Shown here in pieces: positions 12,977-27,900 of a stretch of 64,000 nucleotides of DNA. Each line of letters begins with the position of its first letter. Positions within the stretch are counted from its first letter, which is position 1. The DNA is from Crossaster papposus (taxonomy: Eukaryota; Echinodermata; Asteroidea; Velatida; Solasteridae). The stretch lies in NCBI GenBank assembly GCA_037893245.1, contig JBAIAA010000119.1, positions 372,001 through 436,000 of the forward strand, given 5' to 3'. Under the pieces are notes generated by a model. That model saw nothing but the letters and a program-made list of their open reading frames with translations, made no database searches and had not been told where the DNA came from. Position numbers and translations under genes: made by a program.

Positions 12977-15900
12977 CTGGACAAGCAATGAAAGATGATT
13001 AACATGAGCTGGTTGGACATTCAGTTGAGATTACCTCTAAATTTCTACACTAAAAATAAACTGTGTTTTATATTTGCCTTGATAGGTGGGACTTTTACAG
13101 ATAATACACCGATCCAGTAGGCCACGCTAACTATAGCACCTGCCTATTAGCGTGACGCACCTGACCAATCACTTGCACAGTGCATTACATCCTAGTGTAA
13201 TTGTACTACATGTAGTACTTTGACTTAGGAAATAGCCAACAATTACCTTTCTCTTTTATAAACGGAACTGGAAATCGGATATATAATTAACATATATAGC
13301 AACACCACTCAACCATGACTATGATTAAAACCAGGCTGGTAATAGAATTGGGGCGTAAATTGAAACAAAAGGTAAATCAACAAAAAGTGTATGTTAAACT
13401 ATGCTGAAGTGAAGAATTTGTTGTCGGCCAAATTGGTGGCACTTTGTCGGAGCTTTAAATCATGCACTGTAATTGGTCATTTTTTCACGGGGTGTGGTTT
13501 ACTGGATGGGTCCATTTTGTACTTGGTACCTGTTGCTTGATTGGTCTTGTAGCTGCTGGACAATAACAAATAACAAGACAACGCCCCAAGTGAAACTTAG
13601 TTATGTACAACTTCTCCAGTGGTAGGCCTTATTGATGGCTATTGGATTCATCATTTCAGAAGTCCTCCCACATACGTAAACATTTCAACCTCTTCAATGG
13701 AGTTGTTGTTATTTAAAAAAAATTGTATTAACCAGTTCGCGCCGGATGACGTATATAAACGCCAACAATTCCCCAAATTCAAAACGGATGACGCATAAAC
13801 ACACCAAGTTCAATTTCGGAAATGTATGTCAGCAGCGAGCAAGGCCGGAAATGCGTAGGTGTGCTTCCCGGCACTATCGGCCGGAACCCGCTTTTGGTCG
13901 AGTTTCATTAAAAAATAATCCCGCACGTCGGCTCAGTGATGTTAAAATAATAAACTGGTTAATACATCCAACCAAAAAGTTCTCTCAACTACTCAAGGAA
14001 GAAACTTGACCGACAACCCAGATATCCATCGAAACCTCCCACAAAAAAAAAAAAAAAATGAATCTCACAAAGAGAGGGTGTGACTTTGACCTTGTAAATT
14101 GAATAACAGTCCCCCTCAGGATCCAAGCCTCCCCTGGTCTGATCCTAACCTGTCCCCTAAGGGTCCAAGCCTCCCCTGGTCTGATCCTAACCCACCCCCC
14201 TTGGGGTACGGGATAACCTGCTGACTGAAGACGTCATATCTGTTATAATCTAATTTGTTTCCATGCCTTTTGGGTTTCGGATCTCACAGGGAGACAACTA
14301 GCTGTGCGATTTGTTTTTAATGTTTGGAAAGAGGCTGGTTGTTTTGTTTAGACCAAGGCAAAGATTCTTCAACAGACAGGGAGCTGTATAAAACATTTAG
14401 ATTAACTGCCACTCAAAATCTTGAATAATCGTTAAAAAAAGTAGTTCTGCTTTGTGGAAACTTTTGTTTTTGTCTTTAACCCCAACCCCCCTCTGAGGTA
14501 TGCAAATTCATATTGAAATTAAAAGATTCAGCACTGTAAAGCTGGGAGCAAACGACATGCAAACTTTGGCGTTAACTGGCGTTTTTTGCCGCAAGAGTGA
14601 ACGCCTCTCACCGCAAGAGTTGGCGGCCAGCGGATCCTGGTCAGAGCACATAATGCTTTTTCTTGCATTTACTGGCGTTGAAGCGCGTTCACGCGCGACA
14701 AAAATCAAACATGATAGATATCTGGCGTTGAGTTGTGGCAAGTAGCGGCAAGTCGCGTTCTATAACGCGCGTTCGTAGCAGACGAGGGATTTTTCAGGCG
14801 TTCAGGACTGTTGCGGCAAAAAACGCCAGTCAACGCCAAAGTTTGCGTTTCATGTGCTCCCAGCTTTAGGGTTAGAAGATGTAAATTAGGAGCTACCTGT
14901 CCCCATTCTCCAAAGCTCCAAAGCGGGCAGGCTATCCCCGTATTACAAGCCTGGATGTTCTGTGGCCGGCTTTTATCAGAGCAAGTCTGGACGTCACCTG
15001 AATCATCCTGACAGATGACCATCCGTTGCCGCAGACCGCTGCCACAGGTCGACGAACACTGAAAAAAATAAAGACAAGACACGATTGAGTTTTGAGGAAA
15101 ATGTAACCATAGACATTTCTTCTAGAATATCTCAAGAATATCTCAAGTGCCTTTAGTCCTCTGTTCTATTCTCAATCTCCAGCTCTTCAGGGATGCAACC
15201 GTCTCACTAGCCATCCCAGAGGCCTTCATTATTCACTGTTTTTCACCTGCTCATTCTATTATACACGCAATCCTCCTGTGATCTTGCCACTGACTTTACT
15301 CCACCTCAGTGGTGTAGCTAGAATTGTTTCAGTGGAGGGCACAGAGGGGAAATCATGGGAGGGGTGGGGGGGGAATAGCTTTCTATGGTATGTCGAGTCT
15401 CTGTTTGGTTTGAAAAGAAAACAGGGATATCAAAGTTGTTTGTGGGGGGGGGGGGCACCTACAGAGGCACCATAATGTTTGTTTGAAGGGGGGGGGGGGG
15501 GGGGGGGGGGGAGGGGGCAGGGCACGTGCCCCATAGGCTCCCTCTTGGCTATGCCACTGCTCCACTATGCTTAAACTAGACCTTAGAAGCATGGCTTGGA
15601 TCAAGTTCGATCAAGAGCTATAGTTACACTAACTCACGCTAGTCGATGATGGTTGGACTAGTTTAGTCGACTATTAGCAACCAATTCGCGTTGGTTACAA
15701 TAGCAACATTTCCATGACATAGTGCAGTAGGAATCAACTATCCACGAAAAAATGGCAGACAACAAAACTGTCACTTTTGGTCATCATTATACAATAAGAA
15801 CGGCCGTTATGTAAGATATCCTTAATTACGCAATAACTATAATGGTGTAAATAACCGGAAATATCGTGTTGAAATATTGTTTAACCGGTGTCAGTACGAT

Positions 15901-18900
15901 GTTTTCGGTGCCACAAAAGTTTGACTACAGTTAGTCGCATTGCAACTTCACGGGGCATGCGCTAGATATGTCACCAACAACACCTAGTGAACTATTGGTC
16001 TTTGATCCAACTTGCTCCTGGATTTCCACCCGTCTCTCGCTCACCTTACTCCACTGTCCAGTTCGCCATCTTCCTCTCATTAGTGCTGCAGCTCTTTCGC
16101 TAGCCATCCCTGAAGCAACGGGTTGATCCACAGGACAATCCAGGTTACTACAGACATCTGTCTCTGATGGTTTGTCTCGCAGTTCGCAGTCCTCATCCAC
16201 AGCAATGGAGCTATCGCTGTTAACACACGCAACGTAACGGGACGTAGTGCCTTGTCCACATGTTACTGAACACTGCAAAAAGTAATGCAACATTCAATGT
16301 TAAGACCGGTTTATTTTGTGACGTCCAGGGCATATTTTTGCGCTGTGAAATTGCAAAAGTTTGCAGCAAATGTTTTGTGACGTCAAATTCGCAACGCTTT
16401 CATGTGAAGTATGAAGTATAATGTGTTATTTGTGGCTTGTTAAAATATTGTGTAAACACTATAATTTTTTACACAGAATAACAACAAGCATAATAAGCTT
16501 TGAAAATGAACTTTCCTGGCCAATGTTGAGCACATTCAATTTTTGTGATTTAAAAACATAAATTACTTTTTATAGTAACAATATTACAATTAGACATGTT
16601 TATTTGGAACACGTCAATCCACATTTTGTTTTGGTCAGCTCTACATCCCAGGGATAGAATACACCACAAGCAACGTTTGATGCAAACTCTTTGTACGCAA
16701 ACAAATTATTTCTGATAAGAGCAGAAAGAAAGTTTGAGGAATAGAAATTGAGGAACTAATGCGATCTCTCTCACATCCACAAATATTCACAAGTACATGT
16801 AATCAACAAGATGACACCTATCAACAAAGGAATCAACAAGTTCATTCCACTAATACCCGATTCCACTGCGCAGTCCTCCAGTGTGGACATGGTTTAATCT
16901 GACATCGTTCTATAACAGCTGGCCTATTGGCAGTGTTGAAATCTCTCTCTGATGACATCCACACCTATCAACAATTTATCAACAGATTCATTCCACTATA
17001 CTCACTCGATTCCACTGCCCAGTCCTCCAGTGTGGACATGGTTTAATCTGACATCGCTCTATAACAGCTGGCCTATTGGCAGTGTTGCAATCTCTCTCTC
17101 ATGACATCCACACCTATCCACAATTTATCAACAAGATCATTCCACTAATACTCACTCGATTCCACTGCCCAGTTCTCTAGTGTGGACATGGTATAATCTG
17201 ACATCGCTCTATAGCAGCTGGCCTATTGGCAGTGTTGCAATCTCTCTCTCATGACATCCACACCTATCCACAATTTATCAACAAGTTAATTCCACTAATA
17301 CTCACTCAATTCCACTGCCCAGTTCTCTAGTGTGGACATGGTATAATCTGACATCGCTCTATAGCAGTTGGCCTATTGGCAGTGTTGCAATCTCTCTCTC
17401 ATGACATCCACCGCCTATCCACAATTTATCAACAAGTTCATTCCACTAATACCCGATTCCACTGCCCAGTCCTCCAGTGTGGACATGGTTTAATCTGACA
17501 TCGCTCTATAGCAGCTGGCCTATTGGCAGTGTTGCAATCTCTCTCTCATGACATCCACACCTATCCACAATTTATCAACAAGTTCATTCCACTAATACTC
17601 ACTCGATTCCACTGCCCAGTCCTCCAGTGTGGACATGGTTTAATCTGACATCGCTCTATAGCAGCTGGCCTATTGGCAGTGTTGCAATCTCTCTCTCATG
17701 ACATCCACACCAATCCACAATTTATCAACAGATTCATTCCACTATTACTCACTCGATTCCACTGCCCAGTCCTCCAGTGTGGACATGGTTCAATCTGACA
17801 TCGCTCTATAGCAGCTAGCCTATTGGCAGTGTTGCAATCTCTCTCTCATGACATCCACGCCTATCCACAATTTATCAACAAGTTCATTCCACTAATGCCC
17901 GATTTCACTGCCCAGTCCTCCAGTGTGGACATGGTTTAATCTGACATCGCTCTATAGCAGCTGGCCTATTGGCAGTGTTGCAATCTCTCTCTCATGACAT
18001 CCACGCCTATCCACAATTTATCAACAAATTCATTCCACTAATACTCACTCGATTCCACTAATACTCACTCGATTCCACTGCCCAGTCCTCCAGTGTGGAC
18101 ATGGTTTAATCTGACATCGCTCTATAGCAGCTAGCCTATTGGCAGTGTTGCAATCTCTCTCTCATGACATCCACGCCTATCCACAAATTATCAACAAGAT
18201 CATTCCACTAATACTCACTCGATTCCACTGCCCAGTCCTCCAGTGTGGACATGGTTTAATCTGACATCGCTTTATAGCAGCTGGCCTATTGGCAGTGTTG
18301 CAATCTCTCTCTCATGACATCCACGCCTATCCACAATTTATCAACAAGATCATTCCACTAATACTCACTCGATTCCACTGCCCAGTCCTCCAGTGTGGAC
18401 ATGGTTTAATCTGACATCGCTCTATAGCAGCTGGCCTATTGGCAGTGTTGCAATCTCTCTCTTCAGAGATGTAGTTATTTTGATTACGGCAGCTGACGTA
18501 ACGTTCACGACTTCCATATCCACATGTTTTAGAACACTGAAAATTGTAAACAAAGTCAAGTCTTTGATCATATAATATGTGACTTCACAGGCACTATTTC
18601 ACCTGCTAACAATAGGATAACATGTGATTCTAGGAGCAAACATATGAAGCAAGATATAAGGCAGAGGGACTCCCCCTCTTTTGTGTTGGTCGTTGTGTTC
18701 TTTTCTTCAAATATCTGTGTTAGGTAACAATATTTAATATTTCTGGAGCGTGTATAGGGTATATGGACAAAACGGGGGTTTGCTCTGCCTTAAATCGTGA
18801 TGGATATAAAAGTAAAATATTTTTGTTACTAAAAATAAAAAAATGAAAGGTTCACAACGGAGGATGTGTATACACACACAATTGTTCCAAAAATCTAAAC

Positions 18901-21900
18901 GGATAACAGATAAACACGTCACGAGAAACGGCCTGCCTGGGCCCTGTGGGGTCGATGTTCGTGAAAAATAATCCTGCGTCTGGGTCCGGTAAATAAATAA
19001 AAAAAACGGCACGAACTGGTTATGAAGAATAAATCAGACAAACTTCCTTTGAGCTGATGAATACCCACCTCTGTCCACATCCCTGTGCGCCACTGACTGC
19101 TGTAACGTCGTCTTGGTTCCTCCCTAATCACCTCCATGGCACTAACCGGTGATGACTTGGGTAAAGGTCTTGGATCAGAGAGCTCTCTGGCAACCGAGAT
19201 GGTAGACGATGAGGAGGATGAGGGGTCAGCAAGTAACAGCTGACTGGACGATGGCCGAGGCTGACTGGACGATGGTTGAGGCTGACTGGACGATGGTTGA
19301 GGCTGACTGGACGATGGTTGAGGCTGACTGGACGATGGCCGAGGCTGACTGGACGATGGCCGAGGCTGACTGGACGATGGCCGAGGCTGACTGGACGATG
19401 GCCGAGGCGGTCTGGGCGACTGCCTGGGTGTCAGCGCTGAGGTTCTGCGGAGGAAAGCGGGAACCGGTGCTGCAGCCGTGGTGCGGGGAACTGTGGGAGC
19501 AGGTCTGACTGGTGGCTGTGTTTCTGGCAGATCGGTGACTGGTAAGGTAGGGGCGAGGCAAGTCGGCATGTGGCAGTCCTGACGATTAGATGGCTGGTTG
19601 TCAGGATTGCACTGATCGTCTGGGGTGGGGGTGTCGTTAGGATGACGACATTGGATACCCCTCAGCTGGTAACCCAGACCACAGGATACCGAACACTACC
19701 AATTCAACAATTTGAAGACGAATTAGTCCCATATTTTTTTCATAAAGTCCCATATGAGATAAGTGACTTGACTGAGAGAAGAAAATCTATTTTAAGTTAT
19801 TAAATGATTTAAAAACATGGATTAACTGGTTTGTGTCTGGTTTAAGGCGGCATTGCGCATCTTGAGCTAGATTATCTGGAAAGCTACTTTGCAAATCCTG
19901 GCTATAGCTGAATAATGTCAAGGATATTTTTTGTTTTGATATCGAGTTGCGTGCAAAACTTAGTTACAAAAAAATTTAACCAATTAGTATCTATTATCTC
20001 CATGTTAATTTGTGTACTGCCCAAAACTACCGCACTTCACAGCTTCATGGATTCACCAAGGAATATATCCACTATTATAACACAGGTGTTTATGGGTTCA
20101 ATAATTAAAGCAGAATTCCATTTTATTTATAGACAATCAGTTAAAGATCTCACCGGTCCCCAGGATCCATGCCGCCATACGGGACACTGTCCCAGCTCAC
20201 AATCTCTAGAGCTAGCTGGCATCAAGGTCAGGTCACACTGAGTGATGTCAACGATACTGTCGCCTTGGTAACAGTCCACCTGGCGCTGCATCGTCCCTTG
20301 GCCGCAGGTATTGGAACACTTGGGAAATAGGGACACCAACAAAGGCAAGTCTAAATTGAGTGTTTGAGAATAAAAACCTCTGAAACTAACAGACAGGTAC
20401 TAATAAGACATGGTGCGAGATTCAAGTTCAAGTGTTTGACCTTAACACACACGTTTTGTGTTACTTAAGAACAAGACCATCTCTGTTAATTTGCTGGTAT
20501 CTGCTATGCTTTTGCACACATACGATGAAATCTTTATCTCGAAGAAGGATCATCAAATCTTCATGTGCACATGCGCAGTTAGAGATTATTTATTTATTTA
20601 TATTTTTTTAAATGTATTTCTTTCAACATCCAACAGCGATATAGCGCCAATTACAGGATGGATAAGTAAGAAAACAAAAATGTGAAGAAGTTACAGTTTT
20701 AGAGGTGGGAGGAGAACCCTAGAAAAATATCTTGGAGAAAACCACGGAATCAGGCAGGACCCGAAAACCCAATCCACATATTTTTCCCAGGCGGGATTCT
20801 AACCCGGGTCACAGCGGTGGAAGGCGAAGAAAGAACCGCTGCGCCAACCTGACTCTCCAATACCAAACTTTAATATCAAACTGGCTTATTGCATCTTTAC
20901 CTGTTCCCACTGTCCTGCCTGCCACTTAGAGCATTCAGGCATCTTGCAACCCCTGACCGTCTCTGGCATTAAGGTCAGGTCACAGTTGACCAAGTCCACA
21001 TTCTGGCCGTCCTGGGAACAACTGACCCTACGCTGTCTCTCACCGGAGCCGCAAGACACTGAACACTGAGGATAAACACCAAATATGGAAAAGTCATAGA
21101 GCTATATTAAATTACTAGAGCGCTGGCTCGATGTACAAAGTGATGCGAGCTAGGCGCATCCATGTTTGTGCACAAACCTATGGAAACCTCAACATTTTGT
21201 ACGGCTTTTGTACGGCTCTTTGCATATCTGCGTTTGTATTCTATACAGTGCGTTACTGAAGCCGATACGCCCCAAACCAAAACGCACGATCAGCAAATGA
21301 GCGCAAACATTGCAAATGCGCGTGGGTATCTGCGCGCTGCAGTATTTTGCCGTGAATTTTTTTTCTAAACTGACATGACGCACGTGAAGTTGTTTGCGTC
21401 TGTTCTATTCGCACGCGCGTTGCATTTAGAGTACACTTCCAAAATTTAATCCATCTATTTTTAATATGTTCTACAACACGCACATAAATTCAAAATGTCT
21501 GCGCACACTATGGATTCAAAGTATCTCCGCGTGTAAGAATGAAGAGTTAGCACTCTAGTAATTTAATATAGTTCTATGGGAAAAGTCTAAGTCTACGACA
21601 ATTGTAACTGGAACAAACAGTTTCAGTTTAGTTTATTTTCACAGTACCACAATATCAATAACAATCATAATTGAGAATTGCAGATGAACATTTAGAGTAA
21701 AGATAAAGCAAATAATAAGTATAAAAGATGGTTGATACTGCAGAGGAACCCATAAAGAAGAGAAGCTAGTAAGGAATGGGCTGACAAATATGGTGAATGA
21801 ACAGTGGGAAAGATTACAAAACTCATGTATCTCAAGTGCGTCTTTACCTGTTCCCACTGTCCTGCCTGCCACTCAGAGCATTCAGGCATCTGGCAACCCC

Positions 21901-24900
21901 TGACTGTCTCTGGCATTAAGATCAGGTCACAGTTGACCAAGTCCACATTCCGACCGCCCTGGGAACAACTGACCCTACGCTGTGTCTCACCGGAGCCGCA
22001 AGACACTGAGCACTGAGGGTAAACAGCAAATGTAGAAAGTAAGAACATGTCTGAATCTCTTAGGGTAGAGCAACTACAATTGAAACAAACTGGAAAGTGA
22101 CAGTAACCTGTGTTGGATACGGCCCAAGATTTGAATATTTCCTTCGTGAAGAAGTTAACTTGTGAAGACTCGAGACATTGATGCACTACGGTAGTTTGAA
22201 TAGCCATAACCGTAGATAAAATGCCCTTGCTGGACAGAGTCTAACTTCAACATTGAGCACTTTACCATTGTTTGCAAAAAACAACAACAAATTTGCACTG
22301 GAATAACCTCTGAAAAATAAGATCAATAAATAAATTTACAGAAATCGTTGTGTTCTGAAGTAACATTTTTTTAAAAGCGTTTGGAAAGCTGAAGTGTTTT
22401 CAAATGTCTTGTGTCTCAAAACTTTTGTTTGAAAAAAGTTTCCATGGTCTTTTTGATTACATAGACAATGTTGGTTACCACACGTCCCCCATAGCTTTGT
22501 GTGCATTTATCTGCCACATCAATCCCAAGAGTAAACCATATAGAATCTTGTTGTGTACATATGCGCAATTGGAATGCCGAACCAGCTTATTACATTGGAG
22601 CTAGTCAAACAGCACAGGGCTAAGCTGAGTTGACCCAACACTATGAAGCCCGACTACGTGAAAACCTTTTGTTGGAACAAAAAACGTGAAAAGTAAACAA
22701 TAGACTTATCTTTCACGTATTAAAAAACGTGATAAGTCCACTTTTCACGTATGTCAAAGTATCACGTATTTGTGGAGCTAGCCTCGTTGCAAGGGTTGAT
22801 CTTTCACGTACAAAATACGTGAAAACTTTGCCGAGCGCGTGCCCATTGTTGGCGGATTAGCGGAGTGTCTTTTGTTGCAATAGGCGCTCTCGGACAATGA
22901 TTCTGCGGTGGCCCACATATTTGTAAGGATTTGAGACCGTTACCAAACCGTCCTGGGTAAGTGTTTGACCTAATTAACTTACAAAGGTTAGTTGTAAACG
23001 ATCAATGAATAACAACATTCCTATCACAAAACAGCGCGGTCTAGTCAAAACCCTTTCCTAAGTAGTCCGGCGGTCTAGTGAAAAAAATGCCAAGATAAGC
23101 ATAAGCGCACACGTCTTCAGAGTAGGCCTAAGCTTATACCGAAAATTGCAATACCAGTTCCTAAAAGATTACAATGACCCCACCGAGTTTCTTGAAAAGA
23201 CCAACATCAAAGCCTCAGCACCGCTCACCACTTCCCCAGTGAAAAGATTGTTATCCAATCCTGAGGTCCAGTTACAAAAATCTTCATTGTCATTGGGTGT
23301 TTACTTTCTTCTTTCATTCAGCACAGATGTTCTCTCAACACAAAGTGCTACTCAAAGAATGTTGTCCAGGCCCGCTTATCTCCAACAAAGATACATTGTA
23401 TTTACCTACGCCAACCCTTGCCAGGCGCGCAGACACAGATTTTATTTAATAGGCCCTGATCGGTTTATTCCTGGAGTGAATTTATTTATCTCTAGTCCCA
23501 ACCGATGGTCATTAAGTTGGCTGTAAGTAATTTTGAAAAAAAGTTTGCCGTACCTATTTACAAAATGTATTAAGATGAACAAAAAAAGGTTATATTCCTA
23601 AGGTTAATTATGTTATTGTCTTTGTTTTTAAAGAAGAAAAAAAGAGAAAGGATACTTAAAGACTTATTTGAATGAACTTCTAAAATTTTCCCAACCGATT
23701 CCAGGGGTAAATAATAATACGATTTTATTCTTGGTTTTTCTGATATCTAAGAAAATCGACATACAGGTACACCTGACAACTACAAGGCTAGCGAAATCAA
23801 TTCAAGGTTTATTTAATAACATTTATTTCTGGTTTCATTGTTTTTAAAAAAGGAAGAATACAAAAAATAAACGGAACCTTAACACCTAATATTTTGAGCT
23901 CCTAAACATTTTTCCAACAAATTTAAGGGTAAAATTTAATACGATTTATTTTCCGTTTTTCTTGTCTTTAACAAAAACGATCTATTTCGTGGAAATTGTA
24001 AGAGCTCGTTACATTTTTTAATTTATAATGGTTCCGTGATGTAATTTTACATAATAAACGCTTTATAGTGCAAGAGAAATAAAGTAAAACCACAGGAGAA
24101 ATATTCGGGAGTATTTTCCGAATATATTCCAAGTAGGGGCAAGAAATCCAGACAATGATTGACAGCTGACCTACAACATGTACTACATTGTATCAGCCAG
24201 TAGGCAAACATGTGGCCTACCATTACTTTGGAATTTCAATAGGCTGGGAAATGTCACTTTGTGGCATATAATTTACACCCAAATCCTGGTACTACTGCCG
24301 ATAAACGGCAATCCGTTATGGTTATACAAAACGGTGCTGTATGCTGTATGGTTGGCTTAGAAAACGTCATCATCGGAAAGAGTATGCTGCGCTTACTTCG
24401 GGTCCGTTCGCGTACAAAATCGACAACGGGTTCCAATTTTTGCGATCGAAAACAGTTTTTCACGGTCCTAAAGCGATCCATAATCAACAAGAATCACCAA
24501 ACGACAAGGTATGTATACAAAAGTAGACATTAAACAATCCTACCATACTGACAAAAAGTCCGTAAGGCCTACCATTTGTCGAAAAAATGTACTTTTAGCC
24601 TTAGGGGGGCATGTTGAGTTGGAATCCGAGACTTCGCTCGCGCGACCACTTTCCACGCCGTGTTGGGACGGCAGTGCCAGTGGTGTGCACACCGTACCAC
24701 CGCCGTCCCAACATAGTACACGATGATCTCGTAATTCCCGTGAAACAAGCGACGATGCAGCGTTAGAAAACCTGCGTTTTAACGTCAATCTGTGCAAAAT
24801 TGTGTCCCAATTTCGTAACTGATGTTGAATTTATTAACATTCAAAGACAATACGTGATATCAGATACACCAATTAAACATTTTTAGTTGTGAATTTAAAG

Positions 24901-27900
24901 CAAAACCGTTCCCATTTTACGAAAGACAACTTAAGCGAGCGTGTTGCCATTTTGGGCGATAACATTTACCTAAACAGGGGTTGTAAATTTTGTGACGCTT
25001 ATCTGGCGCGTTTTGTGCTTAAATAATTCATTTTAACGTGGCAATAATCCAATTAATAAACGTTTAGGGTAATAATTTTCTTCTGGCATATTGTTTTTTT
25101 TATAATCGTGATTATTTCTTCTGCCTCCATTTTTACAAATATTTTATCATTATGGACATCCCTATGTGAGGAGTGGAACATGATTTTACTACATGTACTA
25201 AATTTTAGTCTTTTTTAAATAATAAGTATATTTTGTTTGATAATTTCTGTTTTATTGATTTTGAATAAGTTGTTATTGGTTCTTTAGTATTTCCTTTTGT
25301 TGTTATACTCCAATCAGTAAATCGCATTTTCTTGGCTCTACACCTTCTCTTTGTAACAAATTAAGGCAAATAATTTGTTCAATTATTTTTGCAGCTTTAC
25401 TGTGGTCCTCCTCTTGTGGCAGTGATGTTCCAGTATGGATACCACCACCAGTGAGCCTGAAGATGAAAAAGGCTAGGACTACCTTGATGATGCAAAACTG
25501 TCATCCATAGTTGAGCCTCATGCCCGTAGTACATCCATCTATTTTTCAACATTAATTGGGGACAAATAAGGTTCCCTTAACAATCAACATTTTTGCATAA
25601 ATTATGCAAATTAGGGGATTTCAATATAAACTAATTATCTGTAGTTAAGCAGGTTTGATTATTACAATTTCTTGCATCATTTAATTAAAGTATTTGTCAA
25701 GATAAACTGGGGAAAAATGAGAAAAAAAAGCCGGGGGTTTGGAAAAGGCCCACATCCCTGCTGCGATCAAAGACGTTTTTCAAATCATTAAAATCGTCAC
25801 TTAGTTTGGTAAAATTTTCACGCAACAAGGTACTTAAATAAAGTGAATATTTCACTTTTATCTGTACGTACGAGCTTTACGTGCAATAGTTATGGTATTG
25901 TCCCCGACAACCAACTGGCAATTCTTAACAAATTTGGGAATTTTATTGTGTAAAAAAGGACGGAACTTTACCCTCCAAAATCCTCCAATATTAAACATTG
26001 CATTATTTGGAGGATTTAGAAAAATATACGGTAGACATGCAACCCAGCATTTATATGTCGATATGTAAAATATTCCCATAATTAATTTAGCGTTTTGGAA
26101 TTGAGATTCAGTGTCGCAATTATTTCCGGTCTCCCAAAATTTAGTGGTCTTTTCGTGTTGAATTGGATAAATACTGTATTTTTGTATTATATGTTGCAAA
26201 AGTGGAACAAATGCTTGTGAATTCATGTAAAATGCTTGGACAAGGATATTTCACTGCAAATGATTAGGCCAAACTTTCAATTTTAATTTTCTTCAAAAAT
26301 GATAATTGTTTTTATGGCGCAATTAAAAAAAGAAAACTATTTTGACACCTTCAAATATAATTTCCAAGGTTAAATTGAATCTACCTGTATACGCCTCTCG
26401 AATACAAAAATACAGTATTTATCGAAAGGAACCAGTTCGCGCCGGGATTATTTTTTCATCGCCGAGCCGACGGGCGGGATTATTTTTAACGAAACTCGAT
26501 CCGAAGCGTGTTCAGGCCGATAGTGCTGGGTAGCACACCCACGCATTTCCGGCCTTGCGCGCTGCTGACATACATTTCCGAACTTGAACTTGGCGTATTT
26601 ATTCGTCATCCGTTTTGAATTTGGGGAAATTTTTGCGTTTATATACGTCATCCGGCGCGAACTGGTTAAAAACAAATTATACATCGTTTATTAGCATTAG
26701 CCCAGATTTTCAGTAAAAATGAATTTAATTAGCAGTGCCTCTTTTTTTTCTCGAGTTGACACAGATCTAATTCAACACATAAAGACCACTAAATTTTGGG
26801 AAACTGGAAATAATTGCGACACTGAATCTCAATTCCAGAACGCTAAATTAATTATGGGAATATTTTACATATCGACATATAAATGCTGGGTTGCATGTCT
26901 ATATTTTCCTAAATCCTCCAAATAATGCAATGATTGATATTGGAGGATTTTGGAGGGTAAATTCCGTCCTTTTTTACACAATCAAATTCCCAAATTTGTT
27001 AAGAATTGCCAGTTGGTTGTCGGGGGAAAACCTTTTGCATGGAAGTTGTCAAAATCCGCCCTAATATCAGTTGTGAATGAGCAATCGACACAAAATTTGG
27101 ACTGAGTGAGCAGATTGTAGATTCATGTCAGTACAACAACTTTCAGACAAAAGGGATTATGTTTACCCAAATTAATTGAGGAATTATACATTATTTTCAG
27201 TGTATTTATCATTTTTTGGACTAAAAACATGGTAAAGTACCCATGAAATCTGTTACAACGCGCCAATTGTTACAAAAGTTGGCGTATGATATCGCACGAT
27301 GAATATTTTCGTGCTCTGAAAATGTCGGTAAATTCCGTCCCTTTTTACACAATCAAATTCCCAAATTTGTTAAGAATTGCCAGTTGGTTGTCGGGGGAAA
27401 CCTTTTGCATGGAAGTTGTCAAAATCCGCCCTAATATCAGTTGTGAATGAGCAATCGACACAAAATTTGGACTGAGTGAGCAGATTGTAGATTCATGTCA
27501 GTACAACAACTTTCAGACAAAAGGGATTATGTTTACCCAAATTAATTGAGGAATTATACATTATTTTCAGTGTATTTATCATTTTTTTGACTAAAAACAT
27601 GGTAAAGTACCCATGAAATCTGTTACAACGCGCCAATTGTTACAAAAGTTGGCGTATGATATCGCACGATGAATATTTTCGTGCTCTGAAATTTTCGGTA
27701 AATTCCGTCCCTTTTTACACAATCAAATTCCCAAATTTGTTAAGAATTGCCAGTTGGTTGTCGGGGGAAACCTTTTGCATGGAAGTTGTCAAAATCCGCC
27801 CTAATATCAGCTGTGAATGAGCAATCGACACAAAATTTGGACTGAGTGAGCAGATTGTAGATTCATGTCAGTACAACAACTTTCAGACAAAAGGGATTAT

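Larger units (their letters stand above)
12977..14896. other. Intron between exons 27 and 26
   Basis: Contains MITE family C copy 1, a direct duplication of a CCAAGCCTCCCCTGGTCTG segment (14,126-14,205) and the palindromic MITE at 14,537. Nothing else recognised. Confidence 0.7.

Noticed and set aside
16800-18368. Ten additional TSR exons
   Set aside because: The copies hold only the 3' half of the exon with a donor; no acceptor and no CS-x-TCG start, so they cannot be spliced as exons.
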